DNA from: Niallia taxi
Lineage (GTDB): Bacteria; Bacillota; Bacilli; Bacillales; Cytobacillaceae
NCBI RefSeq assembly: GCF_032818155.1
Contig: NZ_CP102589.1
Location: forward strand, 2,032,001 to 2,096,000
Direction: 5' to 3'
Length of the DNA stretch: 64,000 nucleotides
The position numbers were made by a program, and so were the translations under genes. This document shows positions 16,598 to 25,260 of this stretch, one piece after another. The first letter of the stretch is position 1; each line of letters opens with the position of its first letter. The notes beneath the pieces are model-generated. The model made no database searches. It had not been told where the DNA came from and saw only the letters and a list, made by a program, of their open reading frames with translations.

Positions 16598-17185
16598 TTA
16601 AAGTGCACCTTTACCAAAGGAACCTTCAAATAGTGACTCACTTAATGCACGTCTGTTGCTTGGCTTTTCACGCTCTTGCAAATTTGCAGGGAGCGCTTCT
16701 TTTTCTCCTTGATAACCTATTGCAATAACAGCGTGTAGTTCATATTGCTCTGGAATGTTTAACACTTGACGAGCAAGCTCCTTATCAAATCCTCCCATTG
16801 CATGTGTGACCAAGCCTTTATTATGTGCTTCAAGAGCAAGGTGACTCCATGCAGTACCAGCATCAAATGCATGCCAAGCATTGGGACCACGTTCTGTTAA
16901 TGTTTCTGAAAGTATAACTGCTATAGCAGGTGCATGCTTAGCCCATGCCAGATTTCCAGGTACAATAAAGGAATGGAACTTCTCTAAATCTTCTTGCGTG
17001 CGGGCGATAACAAATCTCCAAGGTTGAATATTGGATGCAGAAGGAGCCCATCTTGCAGCTTCGAATATACTTAATAGCACATCCTCAGGTATATCCTTCT
17101 CCAAAAAGGAACGGGGAGACCAGCGATTGATAAATTGCTGTGAGATTTCGTAATCAGCATTGCGGAAGTCTTTCATATCAGCCAT
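16598..17185 (-). CDS. Nitroreductase family flavoprotein
   Basis: A 195-residue FMN-dependent oxidoreductase. The family signature is clear: RWSPRSFLEKDIPED near residue 21, then FEAARWAPSASNIQPWRFVI, and the later GLVTHAMGGFDKELA. Such enzymes reduce nitro compounds, quinones or flavins with NAD(P)H and often serve in detoxification. GGAGGAT precedes the ATG. It stands alone. A second member of the family lies at 46674-47288, and the two share the GGFDK motif. Confidence 0.9.
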   Translation of the reverse strand: MADMKDFRNADYEISQQFINRWSPRSFLEKDIPEDVLLSIFEAARWAPSASNIQPWRFVIARTQEDLEKFHSFIVPGNLAWAKHAPAIAVILSETLTERGPNAWHAFDAGTAWSHLALEAHNKGLVTHAMGGFDKELARQVLNIPEQYELHAVIAIGYQGEKEALPANLQEREKPSNRRALSESLFEGSFGKGAL

Positions 17186-17620
17186 AAATAATCCTCCTAA
17201 CTAGTAATATTAGTTAAAATATACCATAAATAACCTTGGATAAAAAGTTTTGCAAGTAATTGTTAGAAGATAATGATATTTCTAAAAGATGTGTAAATAA
17301 GGAAATATATGTTAGCATATAGTTAATATTATAATGGAGGATAATAATGTCATATATTACTGGTTTTTGGCAAATAATGATTTTTTTATTGTTAGTCTTA
17401 TTGGTGAGAGGGGTATATAGATTTATAAAGGTAAAACGGTAATGAACTGAGCAATATATCTGCACACAGCTACTAAAAAGGCAGCTATTTTTTAATAGGA
17501 AAAACATTTGCAAAAAAGTAGGACAGTGTTTAGGTTAAGGAAAGAAATTCTTACCTGTTTCTTGTATAATAGATAGAGAAAAACATGAAAACATTTAAAT
17601 TGCTTTAATGAGGGGTTAAA
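17186..17620. other. Intergenic region with a microprotein gene
   Basis: This 435-base AT-rich gap separates the leftward nitroreductase from the lysozyme-like gene. The only coding signal is the 31-residue frame at 17347-17442. The nitroreductase promoter must lie at about 17200-17280. A TTGTATAATAGATAG segment near 17565 could be the -10 region of the lysozyme-like gene. Confidence 0.45.
17347..17442 (+). CDS. Putative 31-residue membrane microprotein
   Basis: MSYITGFWQIMIFLLLVLLV followed by RGVYRFIKVKR: one hydrophobic helix with a basic tail, as in many small membrane-associated regulators and stress peptides. GGAGG sits at ideal distance before the ATG. The frame is too short for composition to prove coding. 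No homologue is recalled. Confidence 0.5.
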   Translation: MSYITGFWQIMIFLLLVLLVRGVYRFIKVKR

Positions 17621-18235
17621 TTGAAAAAAAGAAGAAAAATGAAAAAACTGCCAATGCTAATCTTAATCGTTATTGTTTTATACGGTGGCTATTTAATTAC
17701 CGCTAAATCTATTAAACAAACAGCTGAAACAAGATTAGCCAATTATTTGCCAGAGATAAAGGATGAATTGGAAAAAAATGAACTGGATGCAGATGAGTTT
17801 GCACCTGTTTTGCTTGCCATTATGGATCAGGAAAGCCATGGGAAAGGCAGTGATCCAATGCAATCATCTGAATCTGCTGGTTTAGCGCGAAATGAAATCG
17901 GTGACCCCGCAGAAAGCATTAAACAAGGAGTGTATCATTTTTCCGAAATGTACAAATATGGTGAAGCAAATGATGTAGACCTTGAAACAATTATTCAAAG
18001 CTATAATATGGGTCCAGGCTATATCGATTTTGTTGTTAATAGTGATACATTTCATAGTGAGGAAACCGCTAAATCCTATTCTGAGCTTATGGTAGAGAAA
18101 TCGCCTGATTTGTATACATGTAATAACGATAAATTAAATTTCCGCTATCCTTATTGCTATGGTGATTATAGTTATGCAGGAAAAGTCACTGCAAAAATTG
18201 ATGCGATGAATAAGCTTGTGAGACAGCATTTATAG
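17621..18235 (+). CDS. Membrane-anchored lysozyme-like transglycosylase
   Basis: A 204-residue protein with a basic N-terminus and one membrane segment (LPMLILIVIVLYGGYLI, about 9-25), then a Lysozyme_like (CwlT/YocA type) domain outside the cell. The catalytic Glu lies in AIMDQESHGKGSDPMQSSES, followed by QSYNMGPGYIDF typical of the fold. It would cleave glycan strands of peptidoglycan. The start is TTG at 17621 after AGGGGT; an in-frame ATG at 17639 would still leave the anchor intact. It is monocistronic. Confidence 0.82.
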   Translation: MKKRRKMKKLPMLILIVIVLYGGYLITAKSIKQTAETRLANYLPEIKDELEKNELDADEFAPVLLAIMDQESHGKGSDPMQSSESAGLARNEIGDPAESIKQGVYHFSEMYKYGEANDVDLETIIQSYNMGPGYIDFVVNSDTFHSEETAKSYSELMVEKSPDLYTCNNDKLNFRYPYCYGDYSYAGKVTAKIDAMNKLVRQHL

Positions 18236-18253
18236 AATTAGGTAAATAAAAAT

Positions 18254-18308
18254 CTAAAAGTTCTAAGACCAGTGGAAATCACTGGTCTTAAAACTTTTAG
18301 GTTATTTT
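18254..18308. terminator. Bidirectional terminator
   Basis: CTAAAAGTT and TAAGACCAGTG pair with CACTGGTCTTA and AACTTTTAG around GAAAT, about 20 pairs with one mismatch, between convergent genes. A T run follows on the plus strand. Confidence 0.85.
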
Positions 18309-19018
18309 TTTCTGTACTCATGCTTGTGTCGATTGAAGGGTGTAAAATAGGAGACGGAATAATCTAAATTAATCATTTCACTATATTCAAACACCTTGCC
18401 ATTTTCTAATATACCTCTATTAATAATTTTCATGGCTGCACTCCCTTTTTTACAATTAAGCAGGTCTGCATCCTCTTTAGAGATGTTAATAGCACGGTAT
18501 GTTGTGATGAAATGGGAGATGATAAGCCCGCATTGCTGTACATAATCATGAACAGATTTTTTAATTTCTTCTTCGTTCAGATCTGGAAAATAAGAACAGG
18601 GAAGTACAGATGTTTCAATCTGCATCTTTTGAAAGTCGACAATTCTTATCCGTTTAAACTCCCATAATTTCTTATTTGGAACCATATGTAAATCAAAAAT
18701 TTTTTCCAGCTCTTGATTAGGCTGGATTTTTTTAAAGTACATAATTTTTGAATGGATATCCTTGAATTTTTTTTCCGTAAGTGAATTATAAATTAAAGGA
18801 CTTTTATATCTAGTTTCAGACACAAAGATTCCAGAGCCCTGAATGACTTTAATGCATCCAATGTTGACAAGCTTCTTTAACGCTTCTCTTATCGTATACC
18901 TTGAAACAGTATACAGATCGGAAAGCTCCCTTTCTGTCGGGAGCTTTTCTCCAGCTTTGTACTTATTCTGATAAATTTTACTGAGTATATCCTCTGCGAT
19001 AAAATCTCTTTTTTTCAT
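18302..19018 (-). CDS. GntR family regulator with UTRA-type domain
   Basis: A 238-residue HutC-type GntR regulator. The winged helix covers about residues 1-70 (EKLPTERELSDLYTVSRYTI, then QGSGIFVSE), and a ligand-binding UTRA-like domain follows, ending GKVFEYSEMINLDYSVSYF. It is 67 bases downstream of the sugar-acid dehydratase gene in the same direction and is probably co-transcribed with it. Its ligand is then likely a sugar acid or its phosphate; this is inference. GAGGT precedes the ATG. Confidence 0.85.
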   Translation of the reverse strand: MKKRDFIAEDILSKIYQNKYKAGEKLPTERELSDLYTVSRYTIREALKKLVNIGCIKVIQGSGIFVSETRYKSPLIYNSLTEKKFKDIHSKIMYFKKIQPNQELEKIFDLHMVPNKKLWEFKRIRIVDFQKMQIETSVLPCSYFPDLNEEEIKKSVHDYVQQCGLIISHFITTYRAINISKEDADLLNCKKGSAAMKIINRGILENGKVFEYSEMINLDYSVSYFTPFNRHKHEYRKK

Positions 19019-19085
19019 TATTTATACCTCGAAAATTAGTATCTCTCCTCGGTTCATTGTAGCATGCAAAGGAATAGAACGCTTG

Positions 19086-20285
19086 TTATGGTGTGTGGAT
19101 TGCACCGTTCGGCAGGCGGGACTCTGTCCACTCGTGTTTACGGTAAATAACAGGATAGCTGGCTGCCATCTCTTCGTCAAAATCTACACCAATGCCGATT
19201 TCTTCAATTGGATAAATATACCCATCCTGTACCTTCACATTACCAGGAAACATTTTTTTTGTTGTTTCATCAGGTTCTTGAATTTCCTGAATTGCTGCAT
19301 TATGCAGATGGATATTTAAGTGCGTATTGACGGCAACACCAATTGGTGTCATATCAGATGGGCCGTGCCATGCTAGACGAACACCAAAATTCTCACAAAG
19401 CGCTGCAAGCTTTAAGGCTGGTGTAATCCCACCTATTTGTGAGACATGACAGCGAATAAAATCAATTTGCCGATTAACAATCAGATTTCTCCATTCTACG
19501 GGATTATTAAATAATTCTCCTGTTGCAATTGGGGTGCTGCATTGATTTCTTAAGGAAACAAGCCATTCATTTTGGTCTGGAGGAAGAATATCCTCTAAAA
19601 AGTATGGTTTAAATGGCTCCAAATCCTTCGCTAGCTGCAATGCTTCATTAGGAAATAGTCTTTCGTGAACATCATGCAGAAAATGGATAGAATACCCATA
19701 TTTCTCCCTGAGCGCCTGAAACATTGTGATAACGTCCTGCCGATAGTTATGCTGATCAAAATATTCACCACCAGCGTCCTTTCTGGCGCAATGCATGTTA
19801 GGGTTTTTCCCACCGTATTTTCCCATTTGACAGCGGATATGCCGATAACCTTTTGCAAGCAGCCGATCCACATCCTCTAAAAGCTGTTCGATTGTTAATC
19901 CATCAGCATGTGTATAAGCAGCAATAGCATTTTTTGATTTTCCGCCAAGTAGTTGATAAAGAGGCATGCCAGCTAATTTTGCTTTTATGTCCCATAATGC
20001 CATGTCAATGCCAGCAATAGCATTATTGATGACAGGACCGTTTCGCCAATAAGAATTAACCATCATTACTTGCCAAATGTCTTCTATATGATTTGCATCA
20101 CGATTAATGAGCAGCGGTTTTAAATACTCTTCGATTATTGTTTGAACAGCTAATGGTCGTTGTTGAAATGTGGCACAACCGTAACCATAAACACCCTTAT
20201 TCGTTACAACTTTAACAACGACAAGATTATGCCGATGCGGATTTGTTACAAATGATTTTATGTCAGTAATTATTGTCGGTTCCAA
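19086..20285 (-). CDS. Enolase-superfamily sugar-acid dehydratase (RspA/ManD type)
   Basis: A 399-residue enolase-superfamily enzyme of the mannonate/gluconate dehydratase group. The N-terminal capping domain is followed by [20 protein letters not shown]. Metal ligands lie in [19 protein letters not shown] and ATGELFNN, and the later [12 protein letters not shown] is typical. Members dehydrate D-mannonate or D-gluconate to 2-keto-3-deoxygluconate, though RspA-like members can be slow or of unknown substrate. The start is TTG after AAGGAG. It forms an operon with the GntR gene downstream and is divergent from a PTS gene. Confidence 0.83.
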   Translation of the reverse strand: MEPTIITDIKSFVTNPHRHNLVVVKVVTNKGVYGYGCATFQQRPLAVQTIIEEYLKPLLINRDANHIEDIWQVMMVNSYWRNGPVINNAIAGIDMALWDIKAKLAGMPLYQLLGGKSKNAIAAYTHADGLTIEQLLEDVDRLLAKGYRHIRCQMGKYGGKNPNMHCARKDAGGEYFDQHNYRQDVITMFQALREKYGYSIHFLHDVHERLFPNEALQLAKDLEPFKPYFLEDILPPDQNEWLVSLRNQCSTPIATGELFNNPVEWRNLIVNRQIDFIRCHVSQIGGITPALKLAALCENFGVRLAWHGPSDMTPIGVAVNTHLNIHLHNAAIQEIQEPDETTKKMFPGNVKVQDGYIYPIEEIGIGVDFDEEMAASYPVIYRKHEWTESRLPNGAIHTP

Positions 20286-20588
20286 CTCTTATTCTCCTTT
20301 TCTCTCGCTTTTTTCGTCAAATCAAAGCCTTATAATGACTCCATTAAAGCATATCGAAAAACAACGAGTCAATTTGGTCAGGGAAGTACTTCATATTTAT
20401 CAATTTACCGTACCAATTTATTAACTCATAGATGGTGAAAGCCAGTAGCAGCAACGGTCTACATAATAATGGGTGCTTTTTTAACCGCTTTCATTGTAAG
20501 CGGTGCTATGCTATTATGACCTTGTCAAATCAAGGTTCTATAATTATTGTTAATCTGCATTTACTTGAAAATGAGAGGATGCTTTAGG
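20286..20588. promoter_or_regulatory. Divergent control region with near-consensus cre
   Basis: TTGTAAGCGGTGCTA (20494-20508) matches the CcpA cre consensus with one mismatch. It also forms part of a CCGCTT/AAGCGG inverted repeat. CCTTG-N6-CAAGG (20520-20535) is another small palindrome, just ahead of TATAAT (20539-20544), which may be the -10 box of the PTS gene; no good -35 is seen. The region therefore carries carbon catabolite control and perhaps a local regulator site. Confidence 0.5.
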
Positions 20589-21980
20589 ATGAAGGAAAAA
20601 GAAGCTGTTAAAAGAATCATAGAATATGTTGGCGGAAAAGATAATATTAAGAAGGCATGGCATTGCATGACAAGATTGCGGTTTGATTTAGTCGATCAAG
20701 CAAAAATTGATCATGAAAATGTTAAACAAGTTAACGGAGTTATTGGAGAACAGCTGCAAAATGATCAATATCAAGTTATTATTGGTACAAATGTGCAAGT
20801 CTATTATAATGCTTTAATGGAAGAATTAGAGGTAGATGAAAATACAATTAGCACAACAGCAGATAAGAGCAGTAAAGGAATGTTTGGCAGATTGTTGGAT
20901 ATAGTTTCAGGTGTGTTTGGACCAATTGTGCCTGCCATTGCAGGAGCGGGAATGATAAAAGGGGTTCTGGCTGGTTTAATAGCTTTAAACATTTTGTCAA
21001 AAGAAAGTGAAACGGTTGTTATTTTAGATTTAATTGCTAGTGGAGTCTTTTATTTTCTGCCATTCTTTTTAGCAGCATCTGCAGCAAAAATCTTTAAAAC
21101 AAATCAATACTTAGCGATAGCAGTAGCAGGAGGGCTGATGTACCCGACGTTGCTTGATGCGGCTAAGCTTGGAGAAATTACCAAGTATTATTTTCTAGGG
21201 TTGCCGATACCTGTTATTAATTACTCAGGTACTGTTATTCCCATTATTTTATCTGTGTGGGCATTAAGCTATATACATAGATGGGTAGATAAATGGATGC
21301 CAAGTGTATTGAGGACCGTATTTACGCCAACCTTGACCTTATTCCTCGTCATTCCAGTTACACTTATTGTAACAGGTCCTTTAGGCAGCTATGTTGGGAA
21401 GGGCCTTGCATATATGGTTGAATTTTTGTTTAATGTGTCTCCGATTTTGGCAGGTGTTGTCATGGGTGGGGCGAGACCAATTGAAATCGTTTTTGGTGTA
21501 CACCATGCTATCACACCGATAGCCTTGCAAAATTTCGCGGATAAAGGGTACGACATGCTGATGCCAATGATGTTTATGACAAATATGGCGATTGCTGGTG
21601 CGACCTTTGCAATGTTTTTCAAAGCGAATAGTAAAACAGAAAAGTCAGTGATACTATCTGCAACCATTTCGGCCATACTTGGCATAACTGAACCTGCTTT
21701 ATTTGGAGTTTTAATCAGAAACAAAAAGGCATTTATTGCGTGTACAATCGGCAGTACGATTGCTGCGACATTCTTTGCTGTCATGGGCGTGAGAATATAC
21801 GGGTATATTCTTTCAAGTATTGTAAGTCTTGTTGCATATGTCGGACCGTATTTTCCGTATGCAATTGCAGGTATCATCATCGCAATTGGAACAGCCTTTT
21901 CCATCACGTTTTTGACGGTAAAAAAGAATTCATTCGGGGCGGGCCATAAAGATACTCCCGTTCAGAAAATAAGTGGATAA
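20589..21980 (+). CDS. PTS EIIBC component, glucoside family, lacking IIA
   Basis: A 463-residue sugar permease of the phosphotransferase system. The IIB domain is N-terminal, with the phosphorylated Cys 26 in KKAWHCMTRLRF. The IIC membrane domain follows from about residue 95, with GVHHAITPIAL and GITEPALFGVLI motifs. It ends without the IIA domain that the relative at 25261 has, so IIA must come from another protein. ATG at 20589 is chosen behind GAGAGGA; upstream starts add unrelated residues. It is divergent from the sugar-acid dehydratase, hinting at a related but unknown substrate. Confidence 0.87.
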   Translation: MKEKEAVKRIIEYVGGKDNIKKAWHCMTRLRFDLVDQAKIDHENVKQVNGVIGEQLQNDQYQVIIGTNVQVYYNALMEELEVDENTISTTADKSSKGMFGRLLDIVSGVFGPIVPAIAGAGMIKGVLAGLIALNILSKESETVVILDLIASGVFYFLPFFLAASAAKIFKTNQYLAIAVAGGLMYPTLLDAAKLGEITKYYFLGLPIPVINYSGTVIPIILSVWALSYIHRWVDKWMPSVLRTVFTPTLTLFLVIPVTLIVTGPLGSYVGKGLAYMVEFLFNVSPILAGVVMGGARPIEIVFGVHHAITPIALQNFADKGYDMLMPMMFMTNMAIAGATFAMFFKANSKTEKSVILSATISAILGITEPALFGVLIRNKKAFIACTIGSTIAATFFAVMGVRIYGYILSSIVSLVAYVGPYFPYAIAGIIIAIGTAFSITFLTVKKNSFGAGHKDTPVQKISG

Positions 21981-21985
21981 TAATA

Positions 21986-22018
21986 AGAGAGGTCCGTCCC
22001 TTTAGGGAAGGACCCTCT
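21986..22018. terminator. Hairpin between convergent genes
   Basis: AGAGG-TCC-TCCC and GGGA-GGA-CCCTCT form a mostly paired stem with a TTTA loop between the PTS gene and the leftward LysR gene. There is no T run, so it may be a processed end rather than a classical terminator. Confidence 0.5.
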
Positions 22019-22023
22019 GACTA

Positions 22024-22950
22024 TTAAACAAATGCCTCTATTGGTGATCTTTGATTAATTAATTTTTTTACGATAGATAAGTACCTTTGCATAACCTCAT
22101 TTTTTGCCACTGATTTCGGATAGACAGCCCATATTTCCCGGTACAAATAATCGGGGCTTTTAAAGGGCAATACAATAATATCTCCTGATGCATAATCTTG
22201 GTGATTAATAAGGGAAAAATCATCGAGTGCACAGATGGCATGGCCATCCTTAACGACATTTCTTATTAGCGCACTATTATTGGAGGTAACAAAAACAGGG
22301 TTGTTTTCCAAGCCTGTTTTTTTCACAAGCTCTTTATGTGTGGATGTTTCAAGGACGGCAATACTTTCATTAACTAAATCTTCCTTCGTCAGGAATTTTC
22401 TAGTACATAAAGGAGAATGCTTACTTAATGCAATACAGACATAGCTTCGATAAAATGGCTCAATATGGATGGAACTGCTATTATCTAACAGATTTCTGTT
22501 CTCAACAATTAAGGATAGGTCTAGTGATCCATCATTTTTTGTGATTTTTGAGACGATATCCTCATGCATACCCTCCTGTATTTCAACCTTCAAATCCTTA
22601 TGTTTCTCCTTTAAGGACATAAGAGCAAGATAGCCTACATTTCCAAATGTCGGCGAAAAGGCGATTCTTAAAGGCAAGCTTTGCTGTCCATTTTCCATTC
22701 TTTGCACTTCGTCATATAGCTCTTTATACTTACACTGCAGCTCGTATGCTCGTTTAAGGACAATTTTTCCTTCAGGTGTAGGATTAGTCCCTTTGTTGGA
22801 GCGCTGAAAAATAGTCACCCCTAAATTTAATTCTATTTGCAGGATGGATTGGCTGATTGCAGAAGGCGTTATATGCAGATTATCTGCTGCTTTCCTGATA
22901 GATCTTTCCTTAGCCACTTCCAACAAATAATCAATTTGTTCTATATTCAT
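22024..22950 (-). CDS. LysR family regulator
   Basis: A 308-residue LysR-type regulator with an N-terminal helix-turn-helix (MNIEQIDYLLEVAKERSIRK, then TPSAISQSILQIELNLG) and an effector domain from about residue 90. The ATG at 22950 lies six bases after AGGAGG; the ATG just upstream overlaps that site, so the shorter form is chosen. It is convergent with the PTS EIIBC gene and has no obvious target gene beside it, apart from the decayed frame at 23179-23560. The ligand is unknown. Confidence 0.85.
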   Translation of the reverse strand: MNIEQIDYLLEVAKERSIRKAADNLHITPSAISQSILQIELNLGVTIFQRSNKGTNPTPEGKIVLKRAYELQCKYKELYDEVQRMENGQQSLPLRIAFSPTFGNVGYLALMSLKEKHKDLKVEIQEGMHEDIVSKITKNDGSLDLSLIVENRNLLDNSSSIHIEPFYRSYVCIALSKHSPLCTRKFLTKEDLVNESIAVLETSTHKELVKKTGLENNPVFVTSNNSALIRNVVKDGHAICALDDFSLINHQDYASGDIIVLPFKSPDYLYREIWAVYPKSVAKNEVMQRYLSIVKKLINQRSPIEAFV

Positions 22951-23178
22951 TTTCATCCTCCTACCATAAAGAATACTTAAATGATATTCCAACTTTATTA
23001 CTGTTCTTATAGTACTTAATATTTGTCCTTTAGTAGTCTCAATAATAAAATGGAGAATTTCAATTTAGAGACAAAAAGGAATTAACTAGCTAATGTTCCT
23101 ATTTTCGACTATTGATGTTTTCATTAGCAAACAAAGCAAGGGTTTTTCGCAGGAAGTAAGAAGAGGCTGGTGATTGAT

Positions 23179-23560
23179 ATGAGCAATAAAAAAAATTGGA
23201 GCACGGATGAAGTGAAATTACTGCAATCCTTCGCCGGATTCAAACCGAACTCTGTCTGCTCCACTGACTGGCCATTGCTGCAGAAGTCCTGCCAAGTTTA
23301 GAAGTGGGGGAAGCAACATAATACTTTGTTGCAATGACTATAGCTGGGTTAAGCATACGAAAAGAATATAAAAGGGAGTTCTATTAATTGATCGGAAGGA
23401 CTTTAAAGCTTGGGCATTAAGCAGTGATTTTACGAAGCTAACAAACAAAATTCTTCCACATTCCTCATAGGGGTTATTGCAGAAATAAACAAGAGCGTAA
23501 AGAAACGGAAATATCGGCATTTCATAACAGGCGAATTAAACCTCCCGAAGGATTAACAGC
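23179..23560 (+). pseudogene. Decayed gene, at least four frame breaks
   Basis: The ATG at 23179 opens a 40-residue frame, MSNKKNWSTDEVKLLQSFAG and on to TDWPLLQKSCQV, that stops early. Continuing in shifting frames, sensible protein-like segments appear: YFVAMTIAGLSIRKEYKREF, then LIDRKDFKAWALSSDFTKLT with NKILPHS, then VIAEINKSVKKRKYRHFITG and ELNLPKD. Together they look like one soluble protein of about 130 residues broken by several small indels. Both the ribosome binding site and promoter are poor. I do not recognise the family; the N-terminus recalls a small Myb/SANT-like helix set. Confidence 0.6.
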
Positions 23561-23611
23561 AAAGTTTTAAACAGAACAGAATTGAGTATTCCAAGCTGAC
23601 CAAAAAGGTGT

Positions 23612-23660
23612 AAAAAGGAAGTAAACAGACTGCCGATTGGCAGCCTGTTAGCTTCCTTTA
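23612..23660 (-). terminator. Intrinsic terminator of the DUF421-DUF3888 operon
   Basis: AAAGGAAG, AACAG and CTGCC pair with GGCAG, CTGTT and CTTCCTTT around a short loop. It overlaps the last codons of the leftward DUF3888 gene and has a T run on the minus strand. Confidence 0.8.
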
Positions 23661-24076
23661 TAATATTTTACAAGCTTGATTTCAAGTCCATTCACTTTTT
23701 CGCTTTTTAACCGTGGTGCAGTGCCGCCAATATTCGGTGCGTCAATTTCGAGGATTACTGTATCTGTATATGTATCGCCATCAGGCTCTCCGACAAGAAT
23801 GGACAGCTTTACTTCATACCAGCCATTGTAACTGTTTTTGCCTGTTTGCTTCTGCATAATGGCGACATCTTCTACCTTTAATGGATTAACAATCATTTCC
23901 TTCCCGTATTGATCTTGAACTATTTTGATTAATTTTGGCTCAAATATAGAGAAAAGAATATCCTCTGTTGTAAAGTAGCCCTCGACTCTTTCTGCCTTTG
24001 TTTCCGTTTTGGCATAAGTATAATGTCCATTTGCGAAAATTATTCCACCTACCAATAAAATTAGTAGTTTTTTCAT
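23648..24076 (-). CDS. DUF3888 domain protein, exported
   Basis: A 142-residue protein with an N-terminal signal sequence (MKKLLILLVGGIIFANGHYT, cleavage likely near YAKTE) and the DUF3888 pattern FEPKLIKIVQDQYG, then NGWYEVKLSILVGEP. It is probably released or bound at the cell surface; function is unknown. It lies 32 bases downstream of the DUF421 gene in the same direction, a pairing seen in other Bacillus genomes. GGAAGGTAGATG precedes the ATG. Confidence 0.8.
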   Translation of the reverse strand: MKKLLILLVGGIIFANGHYTYAKTETKAERVEGYFTTEDILFSIFEPKLIKIVQDQYGKEMIVNPLKVEDVAIMQKQTGKNSYNGWYEVKLSILVGEPDGDTYTDTVILEIDAPNIGGTAPRLKSEKVNGLEIKLVKYYKGS

Positions 24077-24108
24077 TCATCATCTACCTTCCTTCCACAT
24101 TTATGTTG

Positions 24109-24798
24109 TCATTGATTTGGAGCTTTATTATATGTTGCCACTTGTAGCCCTTTATCTTCCTGCCATTCAGCATAAAGGACATCTTTATAATCTGAAATTT
24201 GCTGTTGGGATAACTGCTTTTTCAGCCAGCCTTCGTTAAATTGGAGTGTTTTTAGATTTTGTTTATTTACTTTACCATCAAGCACTAATGCATATGCAAG
24301 CTGTACTTTTTTTTCTGGAATCTGTAAATCTTCTTTAGTAGGAGCACCATATGAATGCTTTGGTGCAACACTAATATTACCATCCTGTTCCAAAATGACA
24401 TACTCTGCGTCAAATAAAGAAAAATAGCCTTGTTTTCTTAAAAGATGCTGCAACTGGCTTAAATCAATATGATTTTTTTTTAACGCTTTAAAATCAATCT
24501 CTCCTTTATTAATAAGCATGGATGGTTTTCCTTCAAAGAAGCCGCGCAGTATAAAGGACTTTTGTGTCAGTAACTCAACAAGGTAGATAAGTAGACCCCA
24601 AAGTAAAATGCTGTATACGATATCAAGCACACCTGTACGCTCATCAAAGATAGAATCTCCTACGAAATTCCCTAATACCATTCCAGTTATAAAGTCAAAG
24701 GGAGTAATTTGCGAAAATTGAATCTTACCTAGAATTTTCAGCATCAACAGAAGTGTAATAAACCCGACACATAATTCCACTGTGATATCAACTAACAT
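24109..24798 (-). CDS. DUF421 (YetF/YrbG family) membrane protein
   Basis: A 229-residue protein with three N-terminal membrane segments, the GKIQFSQITPFDFITGMVLG signature at about 25-44, and a cytoplasmic C-terminal part (GKPSMLINKGEIDFKALKKN, then YFSLFDAEYVILEQDG). DUF421 proteins are linked to spore membrane channel function in some Bacillus species, but most are uncharacterised. ATG at 24798 is chosen behind AGGTGA; a GTG three codons earlier overlaps that site. It forms an operon with the DUF3888 gene. Confidence 0.87.
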   Translation of the reverse strand: MLVDITVELCVGFITLLLMLKILGKIQFSQITPFDFITGMVLGNFVGDSIFDERTGVLDIVYSILLWGLLIYLVELLTQKSFILRGFFEGKPSMLINKGEIDFKALKKNHIDLSQLQHLLRKQGYFSLFDAEYVILEQDGNISVAPKHSYGAPTKEDLQIPEKKVQLAYALVLDGKVNKQNLKTLQFNEGWLKKQLSQQQISDYKDVLYAEWQEDKGLQVATYNKAPNQ

Positions 24799-25063
24799 TT
24801 TCTTCACCTATAATCTTTTAATTAATTTGCATAAAGGGATGTTATACTATACGGAAATTTCATCCGTTTATATCATGTGGAAAACTCCCTGAAATATACA
24901 AAAATTGGTCACTTCTCAATAGAAAATCGAAAAAACAGTATAGCCGCCGAAAATTAATAGATTAGTTCTGGTTTGAATCATTGTTATTTGCTTATGTCAG
25001 GCTTCCTTCACTCACGATACGCAAAAAATCAACTAATCTGTAATAGATAGAAAAAAATTTTAT

Positions 25064-25100
25064 TGAAAGCGTTGACATGAAATCGTTCTCATGATAAATT
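25064..25100 (+). promoter_or_regulatory. bglP promoter overlapped by a cre site
   Basis: TGAAAGCGTTGACA (25064-25077) fully matches the CcpA cre consensus and includes the -35 box TTGACA (25072-25077). TAAATT (25095-25100) lies 17 bases further on as the -10 box. CcpA binding would directly block RNA polymerase, giving repression when better sugars are present. Confidence 0.82.
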
Positions 25101-25136
25101 AAACCTATCAAATAACAACTTAATAAGTTCCTTGAT

Positions 25137-25217
25137 GGAATGTTACCTTAAGTGGGCATAACCTGAACTGACTAGAACACGCTTATATAGTGTGATTTAG
25201 TGGGCTCAGGTTTTTTA
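25137..25217 (+). promoter_or_regulatory. LicT-type antiterminator (RAT) and overlapping terminator
   Basis: GGAATGTTACC (25137-25147) and GGGCATAACC (25154-25163) give the pattern of a ribonucleic antiterminator target for BglG/LicT proteins. Its 3' end overlaps AACCTGA (25160-25166), the left arm of a terminator closed by TCAGGTT (25206-25212) and a T run. RAT and terminator exclude each other. In the absence of the sugar the transcript stops; LicT bound to RAT lets it continue into bglP. The LicT gene is at the end of the cluster. Confidence 0.85.
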
Positions 25218-25260
25218 TTTGGCAAAAACCAAAAATAGATAAAAGAAGGAAGGGTCAAAA

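Noticed and set aside
21389..21907. Minus-strand frame of 172 residues inside the EIIBC gene
   Set aside because: The strong PTS protein on the other strand explains the DNA; the frame has no start signal.
23338..23520. Minus-strand frame of 60 residues
   Set aside because: It overlaps the decayed plus-strand gene, lacks a ribosome binding site and has no recognisable pattern.
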